A DNA stretch of 64,000 nt from Gemmata massiliana (GTDB lineage Bacteria; Planctomycetota; Planctomycetia; Gemmatales; Gemmataceae): NCBI GenBank assembly GCA_000531095.1, contig HG799462.1, forward strand, positions 933,551 through 997,550, read 5' to 3'. The number at the start of each line of letters is the position of its first letter. The stretch's first letter is position 1. The position numbers and the translations under genes were made by a program. Shown piece by piece: positions 51,972-61,066 of the stretch. The notes under the pieces are model-generated. The model did not search any database. It was given only the letters and a program-made list of their open reading frames with translations, and was not told the origin of the DNA.

Positions 51972-53381
51972 ATGAGCGACACGATCAACATTGCACTCAT
52001 CGGCTGCGGCACCGTCGGTGGGGGCGTGGCGCGCGTGCTGCTCGCGAACGCGGACCGCGTGACCCAGCGCGCCGGCCGGCCGATCGCGCTGCGCCGGGTG
52101 GTCGTGCGCGACCCGGCGAAGGCGCGCGACGCGCTCATCCCGCGCGAGATCGTTTCCACCGACATCGACGCGGCGATTCACGACCCGAACATTCATATCG
52201 TCGTCGAGCTGATCGGCGGAACGGGGCTCGCGAAGAAGGTCGTTCTCGATGCGCTTGCGGCCGGCAAGCACGTCGTCACCGCGAACAAGGCACTCTTGGC
52301 CGATGCCGGCGCGGAAGTGTTCGAGGCCGCGCGCCGGGCCGACCGCACGGTGTGCTTTGAGGCGGCCGTGGCCGGTGGGGTGCCTGTAATTCGGGCGCTG
52401 GGTGAAAGTCTCGCCGCCAATCAGGTCACTGCAATCCAGGCGATTCTGAACGGCACGTCGAACTTCATTCTGACGTCCATGACCGAGCACAACATGAGCT
52501 ACGCCGCCGCACTTGCGGAGGCACAGCGGCTCGGCTACGCGGAGGCCGATCCGACGCTGGACGTGGACGGCAGCGACGCGGCCCACAAGCTCGCGATCCT
52601 GGCGCAGATTTCGTTCGGGGTGGCCGCGAAGCCGCACGAGATCGCCCGCCAGGGCATCGACACCATCGACGCGATGGACATTCGGTTCGCGAACGAACTC
52701 GGCTACACGATCAAGTTGCTCGCGGAAGCATGGACCAGTGAAGAAACGCGCACCGGCGATCGCGGGGCGCGGAACAGTGGCGGGATCGACACAACTCTAT
52801 CCGGGTCCGGCATCCACCCGGCCCCCGCGCCCCGGCGGACGGTCGAGAAAGCGGTCGCGCTTCACGTTGCTCCGGTGCTGCTGCGTCACACGGATCTGCT
52901 GGCGCAGGTCCGCGGGGCGTACAACGCGGTGCTGGTGTACGGCGACGTGGTGGGTGAGACGCTGTACCAGGGGCCGGGTGCGGGCCAGATGCCGACCGCG
53001 AGTTCAGTGGTCGCGGACCTCATCGATTTGGGCGTGGGGCGGGCACAGCGGACGTTCGCGGCGGCGAAGTTGTGGAGCCGCGAGGGGCGCGGGTTCACGG
53101 TGGAACCACCGGAACGAGTGCGGAGCCGGTTCTATCTGCGGTTGCAGGTCGCGGACAAGCCCGGCGTGCTGGCCGACATCACGCGCATCCTGGCCGACGA
53201 AGAAATCAGCATTTCGAGCCTGGTTCAGCACGAAGCCCAAGAAGACGGCGCGAGCAGCCCGGTCCCGCTCGTGATCGTGACCCACTACGCCGCGACCGGC
53301 CGGTTCCGGCGCGCCCTGGAACGCATCAACAAGCTCGGCACGATCGCCGCCCCCGCCGTGTTCTTCAGCATGGGGGATTGA
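51972..53381 (+). CDS. hom: Homoserine dehydrogenase with ACT domain
   Basis: It converts aspartate semialdehyde to homoserine for threonine and methionine synthesis. The NAD-binding motif IALIGCGTVGGGVA, the substrate motif NGTSNFIL and catalytic Asp/Lys segments (YAEADPTLDVDGSDAAHKLA) are intact. The C-terminal ACT domain (LRLQVADKPGVLADITRILA) suggests threonine feedback. Length is 469 residues. A roughly 38-residue insert (about 255-292, TSEETRTGDRGARNSGG onward) lies in the catalytic domain. ATG 51972. Confidence 0.95.
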   Translation: MSDTINIALIGCGTVGGGVARVLLANADRVTQRAGRPIALRRVVVRDPAKARDALIPREIVSTDIDAAIHDPNIHIVVELIGGTGLAKKVVLDALAAGKHVVTANKALLADAGAEVFEAARRADRTVCFEAAVAGGVPVIRALGESLAANQVTAIQAILNGTSNFILTSMTEHNMSYAAALAEAQRLGYAEADPTLDVDGSDAAHKLAILAQISFGVAAKPHEIARQGIDTIDAMDIRFANELGYTIKLLAEAWTSEETRTGDRGARNSGGIDTTLSGSGIHPAPAPRRTVEKAVALHVAPVLLRHTDLLAQVRGAYNAVLVYGDVVGETLYQGPGAGQMPTASSVVADLIDLGVGRAQRTFAAAKLWSREGRGFTVEPPERVRSRFYLRLQVADKPGVLADITRILADEEISISSLVQHEAQEDGASSPVPLVIVTHYAATGRFRRALERINKLGTIAAPAVFFSMGD

Positions 53382-53586
53382 GATGCCTATCGAATCTTGT
53401 GGGTTGGTCTCCCTGAGTTGGGCAGGGCTCACCGAACTTTGACCTACGAGATGCGATTATAGAACCGCGAGTAACTCGTGCTGTAATTCTGAAATATCAG
53501 CACGAGCCTTCTTAGCTTGTTTCGCGCTGGCATCGTGGGCACAATTCAAGTGATTTTGTGCCTCCGTACTAATACTCAAGTAACTC

Positions 53587-54471
53587 ATGTCCACACCTGC
53601 CCGGCGTGGCTTCTCGCTTCGCATCTTCCTCCCTGATGGTACTCCCGACGGACTTCGCACAGTCGAGAAGTCGAACTGGGTCGGCCGCGCAGTGGTTTGT
53701 CCTCGCTCGCGCTTCAAAGATGCGAAAGGGCGTCCCGATTTTGACAAAACGGGCGTATATGTGTTGATTGGCCCGTCGGAGGAGAGCGATCTTCCGACGG
53801 TTTACGTTGGAGAGGGAGACCCCGTACTCGGTCGGCTAGAGCGCCACTTTGCAAATAAGGATTTTTGGACCTCGTTTGTTCTATTCATCAGCAAAGACGA
53901 TAATCTGAATAAGGCTCACGTCCAGTACCTCGAAGCGCGACTTTGTGCGCTTGCTCGCGAGGCCAATCGCTGCATTCTTGATAACGGCAACGATCCACAA
54001 GCGCCTTCACTTTCGGAACCCGACGTCGCTGAGGTCGAAGGATTTCTTGACGAAATGCTGCTCATTTACCCGCTGTTGGGTATCACCGCGTTCGAGAAAC
54101 CACAGCCGACACAATCCGTAGCGAGGCGATATTACCTGCGCGCGCGAGGAATCGAGGCTGAAGGTTACGAGGCTCCGAACGGGTTCGTGGTACTGGCCGG
54201 ATCAGAGGTAGCGAAGGATTTCGTTCCATCGGCGCACCGATACTTACAGACTCTGCGAGCTGCCCTTTTGGAACGTGGGGTAATCGCACAGAATGGCGAC
54301 AGATTCCGATTTACCCAGGCATACACATTTGATTCGCCTTCAACTGCTGCGGGTGTGCTCCTCGGTCGATCTGCAAACGGGCGCGTCGAGTGGAAGGATG
54401 CAGAGGGGCGCACCTTGAAAGACAACCAAACGGCGGCCGTCGACACAACCGATAGTGAAGGGAGTGATTAA
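53587..54471 (+). CDS. GIY-YIG nuclease-family protein with DUF4357
   Basis: A 294-residue protein. A GIY-YIG-like core is seen as GVYVLIGPSEESDLPTVYVG then EGDPVLGRLERHF, with the family's Glu in the YLEARLCALAREAN helix. The C-terminus (GRVEWKDAEGRTLKDNQ) matches DUF4357. Probably acts on DNA, perhaps in defence or repair. Codon use is AT-richer than neighbours, so it may be acquired. Confidence 0.8.
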   Translation: MSTPARRGFSLRIFLPDGTPDGLRTVEKSNWVGRAVVCPRSRFKDAKGRPDFDKTGVYVLIGPSEESDLPTVYVGEGDPVLGRLERHFANKDFWTSFVLFISKDDNLNKAHVQYLEARLCALAREANRCILDNGNDPQAPSLSEPDVAEVEGFLDEMLLIYPLLGITAFEKPQPTQSVARRYYLRARGIEAEGYEAPNGFVVLAGSEVAKDFVPSAHRYLQTLRAALLERGVIAQNGDRFRFTQAYTFDSPSTAAGVLLGRSANGRVEWKDAEGRTLKDNQTAAVDTTDSEGSD

Positions 54472-54633
54472 GGGTCCGTGCCTTGCTTGATCGGTCGTTC
54501 AGAATTTTCGCCCGCTGGTCACTTTGCACTACTCTGGCCATAAGAAGGACCACGCAGCCCCTCCCACTCGTTCGCGGTTGCGTCGTTTGACACGTCTCGC
54601 TATCTTCCCGCGTCGCCGGGATTGAGGTAGCGA

Positions 54634-56078
54634 ATGAACAGGTGGGCGGATCACTGGCTGGTGGCGTGGGTGCTGGCGTGCGCCGCGTTCGCGTTTGCGG
54701 CGGTCAGCGCGCGCCCGTTCGCGTCGTCCTGGAACGACGGCAGCCGACTCGCGTCGGTGGAATCGCTCGTCGAACGCAACACGTTCTGCATTGATGAGAG
54801 CGCGTTTCTGAACCCGCCCGCGGAACTCTTTGCGCGCGGTACCCCGGCCTACGATCCCGACAACGCGCTCGCTCAACGCGGGACGCTCGACAAGCTTCGT
54901 ATCGACGGGCGCTACTACTCCGACAAGCCGCCGCTCGTGAGCGTTCCGCTCGCGGTCGCGTACCGCGGGTTGATGCAGCTCGGGCTGCCCGCGCCGAGCC
55001 AAAGGCCCGATGTGTTCGCGCACGTGGTGTGCCTGCTGCTGAGCGGCGTAGGGTTCGCGGTCGCGGTGGGGTGCATGTGGAGCCTCGGTACCCGCATCGG
55101 GCTTTCACCGGGCTGGCGCTTCGCGTGGCTGGCCGCGTTCGCACTGACGACCGTACTTCCGGCGTACACGCGGAGCGCGAACAATCACATCGCCCAACTC
55201 GGAGCAGTGGCGGCAATCTGTGTACTGCTGTGTCGGATTGCGGATCGGGCCGCGGTGGGGCGAACGGCGTGGGCGCCGCTCGTGGCCGCGGGGTTCATTA
55301 CGGGGTTCGCGTACAACCTGGATTTCGGCGTCGGTCCGCCGCTCGTGCCAGTCGTGCTGGTGATCGTCGCCATACGCACTCGGCGCGTGCTTCCCGTACT
55401 GGTGTGCGGTGCTGCTATGCTGCCCTGTGTGGTGACGGGCCACGCGATCAATTACGCGATCGGCGGCGACTGGCTCCGCCCGCTGAACATGCACCCCGAG
55501 TATCTGAACTGGCCCGGTAGCCCGTTCGAGACGACCATGACCGGCGTCGTGCGCCCGCGCCCGCTCGCACAGCTCGCGTATACGTTCGATTTGCTCTTCG
55601 GCAAGAAAGGGTTCCTCACGCACAACCCGCCGCTGTTGCTCGCGCTGACCGCGGGCGCGCTGGTGCTGTGGCGCCGAGGAACGACGCACCGCACGGAACT
55701 GCTCGGGCTGATCGCGTGGTGCGCGATGGGTTGGGCGATGTACGGCGTGCTCTCGAAGAATCACGGTGGCGGGTGCGTGACCGTTCGGTGGTTCGTGCCG
55801 TTCCTCGCTCCGGGGTTCTGGCTCCTCGCGAAGATCATCCGAGAACGGACCGAGTTTCGGCGCGACTTCGTTGTTCTGGCCGCGTGGGGGGGGCGCTCGC
55901 GGTGAGTGCGTGGATCGTCGGCCCCTGGTGGGCGCGCGTGGTGCCGCTCTACTGGTGGGTGTTCGGTGGCTCGCTCGTGTCGTGGGCGGCGATTCGTTGG
56001 CACGCAGCACGAACCCAATCGTCGCTAGCGCTGGTGCTTCCCACACCGAGCGAAGTGCCCGGCACGCGGGCAGCCTAA
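54634..56078 (+). CDS. Multi-spanning membrane protein, frameshift at a G8 tract
   Basis: A roughly 481-residue protein with about ten helices (WLVAWVLACAAFAFAAVSA, FAWLAAFALTTVLPAY, LVPVVLVIVAIRTRRVLPVL), in the style of glycosyltransferase-like or DUF2029 membrane proteins. The frame stops at 55905 just after the G8 run 55886-55893. With one more G it would continue AWGGALAVSAWIVGPWWARV to 56078, a convincing final helix. This looks like a homopolymer error. Confidence 0.75.
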
Positions 56079-56145
56079 ACCGGCCGGGGCGAGCGTATAC
56101 TGGGATATGTAAGCGGTGTCGGCTCGTTCCCACCCGAAAGGCGTC

Positions 56146-57565
56146 ATGGCCAAAGCTTCACAGCCCCCGGCCGAACCGACGGTCACGTTCTGGGGGGCTG
56201 CGCGAACCGTAACCGGTTCGATGCACCAACTCACGACCGGCAGCAAAACGATCCTGCTCGATTGCGGACTGTTCCAGGGCAAGCGGTCCGAGAGCTACCT
56301 TCGCAACCGCGACTTCCCGTTTCGCACGCGCGACATCGACGCGGTGATCCTCAGTCACGCGCACGTGGATCACTGTGGCAACCTGCCGAACCTCGTGCGC
56401 CGCGGGTTCGCCGGGCCGATTTACTGCACGCCGGCCACTCGCGCGCTCGCCGCGGTTATGCTCGGCGATCTCGTATAACTTCGTATAATGTATGCTATAC
56501 GAAGTTATGCACGAGTGCGCGAGGCACGAGCCGAAGATCACCCCGCTGTTCGACGCACGCGACGTGTTCCGCACGCTGACCAAGATGCAGGCGGTACGGT
56601 ACGGCGAACGGTTCACGCTGAGCAAGGGAATCGAAGTCACGTTCGCGGACGCCGGGCACCTGCTCGGTTCGGCCACGGTTCACCTGCGTCTTGAAGGGCC
56701 GAACGGGGAACGGCGGGTCACGTTCACGGGCGACGTGGGTCGGCCGGGGCTGCCCATTCTGCGCGACCCGGAACCGATCCCCGCGTGCGACCTGCTCATC
56801 AGCGAGAGCACCTACGGCGGGCACACGCACGAACACGTGGACGAAACCGCCGACAAACTGGGCGAAGTGGTGCGCCGGACAATCGAGCGCGGTGGGCGCG
56901 TCATTATTCCGGCGTTCGCGGTGGGTCGTACCCAGACAGTGGTGTACTTCCTTCACCAGCTCATTTCGAGCGGCAAACTGCCGCCCATCCCGATATTCGT
57001 GGACAGCCCGATGGCGAACCGGGCGACCGAAGTGTTTCGCGCGCACACCGAGTGCTTCGACGAAGAAACGCTCGCGCTCCTCAACGTACACCCGGACCTG
57101 TTCGGCGAGAAGCACGTGCGGTACGTCGAAACTGTAAACGAGAGCGTGAAGCTGAACCGGCGCGAGGGGCCGTGCGTGGTGATCTCGGCCAGTGGTATGT
57201 GCGAGGCCGGGCGCATTTTGCACCACCTGAAGCACGGACTCGGCGACCCGCGCAACACGATCCTCATCGCCGGCTACCAGGCCGCGGACACGCTCGGTCG
57301 GCGCCTGGTCGAGAAGCGCCCGGAGGTCCGCGTGCTGGGGCGGCCGTGTCCGGTGAAGGCCGAGGTCGTGGTGCTGAACGGGCTATCCAGCCACGCCGAC
57401 CACGGCGACATGCTGCGGATGCTCGGCCCACTGGCCTCCACCACGTCGCGCGTGCGCCTCGTTCACGGGGAACCCGAACGAGCAACGAAACTGGTGGACG
57501 GACTCAAGGAGATTGGATTCGCCGACGTCAGCATCCCCGAACGAGGTGAGACGGTGGCGGTGTGA
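56146..57565 (+). CDS. Beta-CASP metallo-beta-lactamase-fold RNA-processing hydrolase, interrupted by loxP
   Basis: A YSH1/RNase J-like metallo-hydrolase. Motifs: SHAHVDHCG (HxHxDH), [21 protein letters not shown], the beta-CASP parts [29 protein letters not shown] and [10 protein letters not shown]. The frame is broken at about 56471 (LGDLV-stop) by loxP; it resumes in another frame from about 56511 ([20 protein letters not shown]). The lost bit normally reads DSA-x-IQEED. ATG 56146. The gene is surely whole in the organism. Confidence 0.9.
56471..56508. other. Perfect loxP site (TCGT + 34 bp), probable 454 linker
   Basis: The 34 bases 56475-56508 are an exact loxP: 13-bp arm ATAACTTCGTATA, spacer ATGTATGC, arm TATACGAAGTTAT. 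The leading TCGT (56471-56474) matches the start of the loxP-based 454 Titanium paired-end linker. It breaks a conserved gene and is not expected in natural bacteria. Confidence 0.95.
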
Positions 57566-57656
57566 GGTGCGTAAGCGAGAGTGGCCACAAAAAGGCACAA
57601 AGAGCACAAAAAGAAGGCAGAGAACCGGGGACAAATCAAACGCAGGGATGTAGTTT

Positions 57657-57900
57657 TAAGCCCCGGTAGGGGCGGCAGCGTGTAGCCAGGGGTGGAGCAA
57701 CGCGCAACCCCTGGTGAGCTTCCACAAACCCTTGGCGGGGTGTGCCCGGAGGCAGAGGCGGGTCGTTGGGCTTCGTGATCGTTGGATTTGTGCGGCGGTT
57801 GGATTGAGCAGGCAGCGGGCGCTGAGTTTTGTGGGAGTCCGCCAGGGGTTGCGCTAGCGCTCCACCCCTGGCTACATGCTGCCGCCCCTATCGGGGCTTA
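57657..57900. repeat. Dispersed repeat R2, copy 1
   Basis: A 244-bp element with inverted ends TAAGCCCCGGTAGGGGCGGC ... GGCGGCAGC-like CGCCCCTATCGGGGCTTA. Each half holds TAGCCAGGGGTGGAGC and its complement GCTCCACCCCTGGCTA. A shorter copy is at 60843-61012. Confidence 0.85.
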
Positions 57901-57959
57901 AAAAATACCTGATTTTTGCTTCTGACTGATCTGCGTTATCCGCGTCATTTGCGATTTTT

Positions 57960-58322
57960 TTACTCTTCCAGCTCTTTCAACTCTTTCACTTCATCCCGAC
58001 AGTTCGGCATTTCGATGCGGCAGCAGCCGAGGTTCAGGGCGTCCTTCGGGATGCCGGCGTTCACCGCGTCTTCCAGTACGCCCGGGCGCAGCGAGTACAG
58101 CACGAACCGGCCCTGTTTCTTCCCGCGAATCAGGCCCGCGTTCCGCAGCACGCCCAGGTGGTGCGAGACGTTCACGACGTTCTTCAGCTTGAGCATGTCC
58201 GCGATCGCGGTCACGTTCTGCGGGCCGTCGGCCAGGAAGCGGACGATTTTCAACCGCTCCGGCGCGGCCAGTGCAGAGAGTAACCGCGCGCAGCGCTGCG
58301 GTTCGAGCGGATCTTTGGCCAC
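57960..58322 (-). CDS. ArsR-family transcriptional regulator
   Basis: A 120-residue winged-helix repressor: CARLLSALAAPERLKIVRFL, NVTAIADMLKLKNVVNVSHH, LGVLRNAGLIRGKKQGRFVL. The Cys-rich end (LGCCRIEMPNC) may sense a metal or redox change. GTG 58322 was chosen because GGAGG lies 10 nt upstream; a GTG at 58358 is the alternative. Confidence 0.87.
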   Translation of the reverse strand: MAKDPLEPQRCARLLSALAAPERLKIVRFLADGPQNVTAIADMLKLKNVVNVSHHLGVLRNAGLIRGKKQGRFVLYSLRPGVLEDAVNAGIPKDALNLGCCRIEMPNCRDEVKELKELEE

Positions 58323-58402
58323 GAGCGGCACACCTCCGGCGGGACGCGAGAAGCACACACCGGATTTTACATCATTTATGCGATTCGGCGAAGGTCAGCC
58401 CG

Positions 58403-59461
58403 TTATCGCTTTTCGGCCACGCGGAACAGCTCTACCGTACCATCGGCCGCGCCCTTCGCCATGTACCGGCCGTCCGGGGTGAAGGCCAGGCGCGTCGCGG
58501 GGCTGCCGGGTATTTCCCACTCGCGGAACTGCGCACCCGTGCGGAAGCTCCAGTTGCGCACGCGGAGGTCGTCGCCGACGCTCACGAGCGTATCCGCTTC
58601 CCGCGAAATCACTAGCGCGCGAACCGCCCCCGCGTGACCCTTCAGTTCGGCGCGCACGTTCGGTTTGATCGCGGTCAGATCCCAGAGCCGAATCAGCCCG
58701 TCCTGGCTCGCGGTCGCCAGTGTTTTGCCGTCGGGCGAGTAGGTCAGTGCGTTGACTTCACCCCCGTGAGACAGCACGGCTCGTTCCGTCGAACGGATTC
58801 GGCTAAGGGTCCACAACCGGATGGTCGTGTCGCGTGACGCGGTTGCTGCGCCCATCCCATCGGGTGAAAACGCGACCGCTCGGACCGGTTGTGTGTGGCC
58901 CAACAACAGAGCGCGAGCTTCGCTCGTTGATCCGCGTGTTGGTTCCCAGATACGCAGCGTGCGGTCTTCGCCCGCGCCCGCGACTTGCTTCCCATCAGGC
59001 GAGAAATTCAGAGCGTCAACGGCCCCGCGTGCGCCGCGGAGCGTACCGGCTTCCTGTGGAGCCTTATCGGACACGTCGTAGAGCCAAACGAAGCCGTTCA
59101 ACGACCCGGAACCGACCGCCAGCGTGCGGCTGTTCGGCGCGAACGTGAGTGCGTGGAGCTTGTCGCCGGATTTCTGTAAGACGGAACGCTCGCTGGGCTT
59201 ACTACTAGCGATGTCCCAGATGCGGGCGGTCCCGTCGCTACTCGCCGACGCCAGCAAACACCGGTCGGGCGAGAACGCGAGAGAAATGATTTCCGCGGTG
59301 TGCCCCTTCAGGCGCGCGATCTGCTTGGCGGGGGTGGAGATCAGCGCTGCTTTGTTGGTTAAAGTTTGTGCGTCCACGCGATCGGTCCCCGGCGGGTCTG
59401 GTTCCAAGTACAGGAACTCTAATACACAACCCGCCGGGACGCGCGCGTTCGCTCGAAACAT
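58403..59461 (-). CDS. WD40-repeat beta-propeller protein
   Basis: A 352-residue protein with seven WD40 repeats, e.g. LKGHTAEIISLAFSPDRCLL, LLGHTQPVRAVAFSPDG and LKGHAGAVRALVISREAD, which is a full propeller. No signal peptide or kinase domain is attached, so it is a scaffold for partners that cannot be named. Start ATG 59461 is uncertain. Confidence 0.86.
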   Translation of the reverse strand: MFRANARVPAGCVLEFLYLEPDPPGTDRVDAQTLTNKAALISTPAKQIARLKGHTAEIISLAFSPDRCLLASASSDGTARIWDIASSKPSERSVLQKSGDKLHALTFAPNSRTLAVGSGSLNGFVWLYDVSDKAPQEAGTLRGARGAVDALNFSPDGKQVAGAGEDRTLRIWEPTRGSTSEARALLLGHTQPVRAVAFSPDGMGAATASRDTTIRLWTLSRIRSTERAVLSHGGEVNALTYSPDGKTLATASQDGLIRLWDLTAIKPNVRAELKGHAGAVRALVISREADTLVSVGDDLRVRNWSFRTGAQFREWEIPGSPATRLAFTPDGRYMAKGAADGTVELFRVAEKR

Positions 59462-59607
59462 CGCCCAGTGGCAGCATTTAGCCGAGACGCGACGCGGCCC
59501 GAAAGTGATACTCTGATAGTGGACCCTCTGGCGCGAAGTTCCCGCAATTTGGTGCCCGGGCATGAAGTTTTGCGCTGTCAACGTGATCGCCTACGAACGG
59601 AGTTCCC

Positions 59608-60774
59608 ATGACGCACGATGTGTTCGGCAAGCTGCGGTTCCGGGACGCCGACGAGTCGTGGGCCGGGTCCGCAGCGCTCGCGCGGTTCGCGACCATTGGC
59701 GTGATGCCGGAACCGGCGCCGCTGACCGAAGAAGAAGCCGTGCGGATGGCGGCCGACATGAACGCGGCCCTGGAGAACATCAAGGCCCAGATGCGCGAGC
59801 GGTTCGGCGATCAAGCTGATAAGGCGTTCGCGGAGATTGATCGCGAGGCTGAAGAAGAGGCCGAAGCGGAAGCGACCGAGGAGCCGGACCCGCGGGACGC
59901 GGAGCGCGAAAAGCGGCGCGCCGTCCGGCGCGAAAAGCGCGCGGCGCTACTGGCGAAGGGCCGGTTCCCGTTCCGAATCGCCGGACCGAGCGGGACCGAG
60001 CCGTCGCCGAAACAAGAAGCTGCGTTCCGGTTCCTTGTGGAGAACGAATCGGCCGTCTTCGATGCCGTGTGCGAACAGGTGTGGCAATCGTTCCGCAGCG
60101 CGTTCGAGCAGGAAGAATGGCGGTTGGTTGCTGGGGTGAAGCCCGCTGCCAGTCTTGCAGAGTTACAGGGGCGGTTCGCGGTTCCGCGTGTCGACATCAC
60201 GTATGAGGCCCGCGGCGGCTTCGCGCACCTCGCGTTCCTGATCGAGTCCGACTGGCAGGACGAGCACGGCCTTGTGGTCGTGTACTCGCCGGACGAACGA
60301 GCCGCACATTGGACCTCTTGGGAGGGGCTGTACGACCTGCTCGAATCGGACGAACCCGAGGGCGACGCGGACGAGTACGTCCCCACGCCGCACGACCTGC
60401 TGCTCGAAGCGATCCTTACGGGCGATGAGGAGCGAGCACGTGAACTAGAAGCGGCCGGCGCGAAAATCAATGAGTTAGGGCCGGACGAGTACCCGCCGCT
60501 GTGGATCTCGGTCGACCAGATCGAAGTCGAGGAAGTGCGCCGGTTGCTGGCTCACGGCGCCGACCCGACCCTCTCGAACCCGGACGAGCGGAGCACCCCG
60601 TTGCGGCACGCGAAGCGCATGTACCGCGACATGGGATTCTCCCCGTCGAAGAACCAGGACCAATTGTTGAACGACATGTTCGCGATGATCCGCGAAACCG
60701 CCGGCGACAAATTCAACGACCTCAAGGTCCGACTGGAAGAGATCATCCACTTGCTCGAAGCCGCTCAGGTTTGA
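59608..60774 (+). CDS. Ankyrin-repeat protein with DUF6985-like domain
   Basis: A 388-residue protein. N-terminal domain with FGKLRFRDADESWAGSAAL, a Glu/Arg coiled coil (REAEEEAEAEATEEPDPRD), then a domain QEAAFRFLVENESAVFDAVC as in DUF6985-type proteins, and C-terminal ankyrin-like repeats (LLLEAILTGDEERARELEAA; VRRLLAHGADPTLSNPDE). Such proteins are often immunity or regulatory factors, which is inference here. Confidence 0.72.
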   Translation: MTHDVFGKLRFRDADESWAGSAALARFATIGVMPEPAPLTEEEAVRMAADMNAALENIKAQMRERFGDQADKAFAEIDREAEEEAEAEATEEPDPRDAEREKRRAVRREKRAALLAKGRFPFRIAGPSGTEPSPKQEAAFRFLVENESAVFDAVCEQVWQSFRSAFEQEEWRLVAGVKPAASLAELQGRFAVPRVDITYEARGGFAHLAFLIESDWQDEHGLVVVYSPDERAAHWTSWEGLYDLLESDEPEGDADEYVPTPHDLLLEAILTGDEERARELEAAGAKINELGPDEYPPLWISVDQIEVEEVRRLLAHGADPTLSNPDERSTPLRHAKRMYRDMGFSPSKNQDQLLNDMFAMIRETAGDKFNDLKVRLEEIIHLLEAAQV

Positions 60775-60842
60775 GCGACTGGAAGCCTTGTTGCAGGTCG
60801 AAAATCAAAGTACACGGGTCGTGTAGTCTTCGGCGTCCGGGA

Positions 60843-61012
60843 TAGCCCCGGTAGGGGCTGAGGCGAGTAGCCAGGGGTGAAGCGCTAGCGCAACCCCTGG
60901 TGGGCTGGAGCCCACGACGAAGGACGTAACACCACCTGGGGTGCGCGGGAATCCGCCAGGGGTTTCGCGTTGCTCCACCCCTGGCTACACGCCTACGCCC
61001 CTACCGGGGCTA
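60843..61012. repeat. Dispersed repeat R2, copy 2
   Basis: 170 bp with ends TAGCCCCGGTAGGGGCTGAG and CGCCCCTACCGGGGCTA, and inner TAGCCAGGGGTGAAGCGCTA with the opposing TGCTCCACCCCTGGCTACA. Same layout as 57657-57900. Confidence 0.85.
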
Positions 61013-61066
61013 ACTTGGCTGGAGAGTCGCCTTCGACTTTCCGACTTTCGACCTGCGACAAGATTC

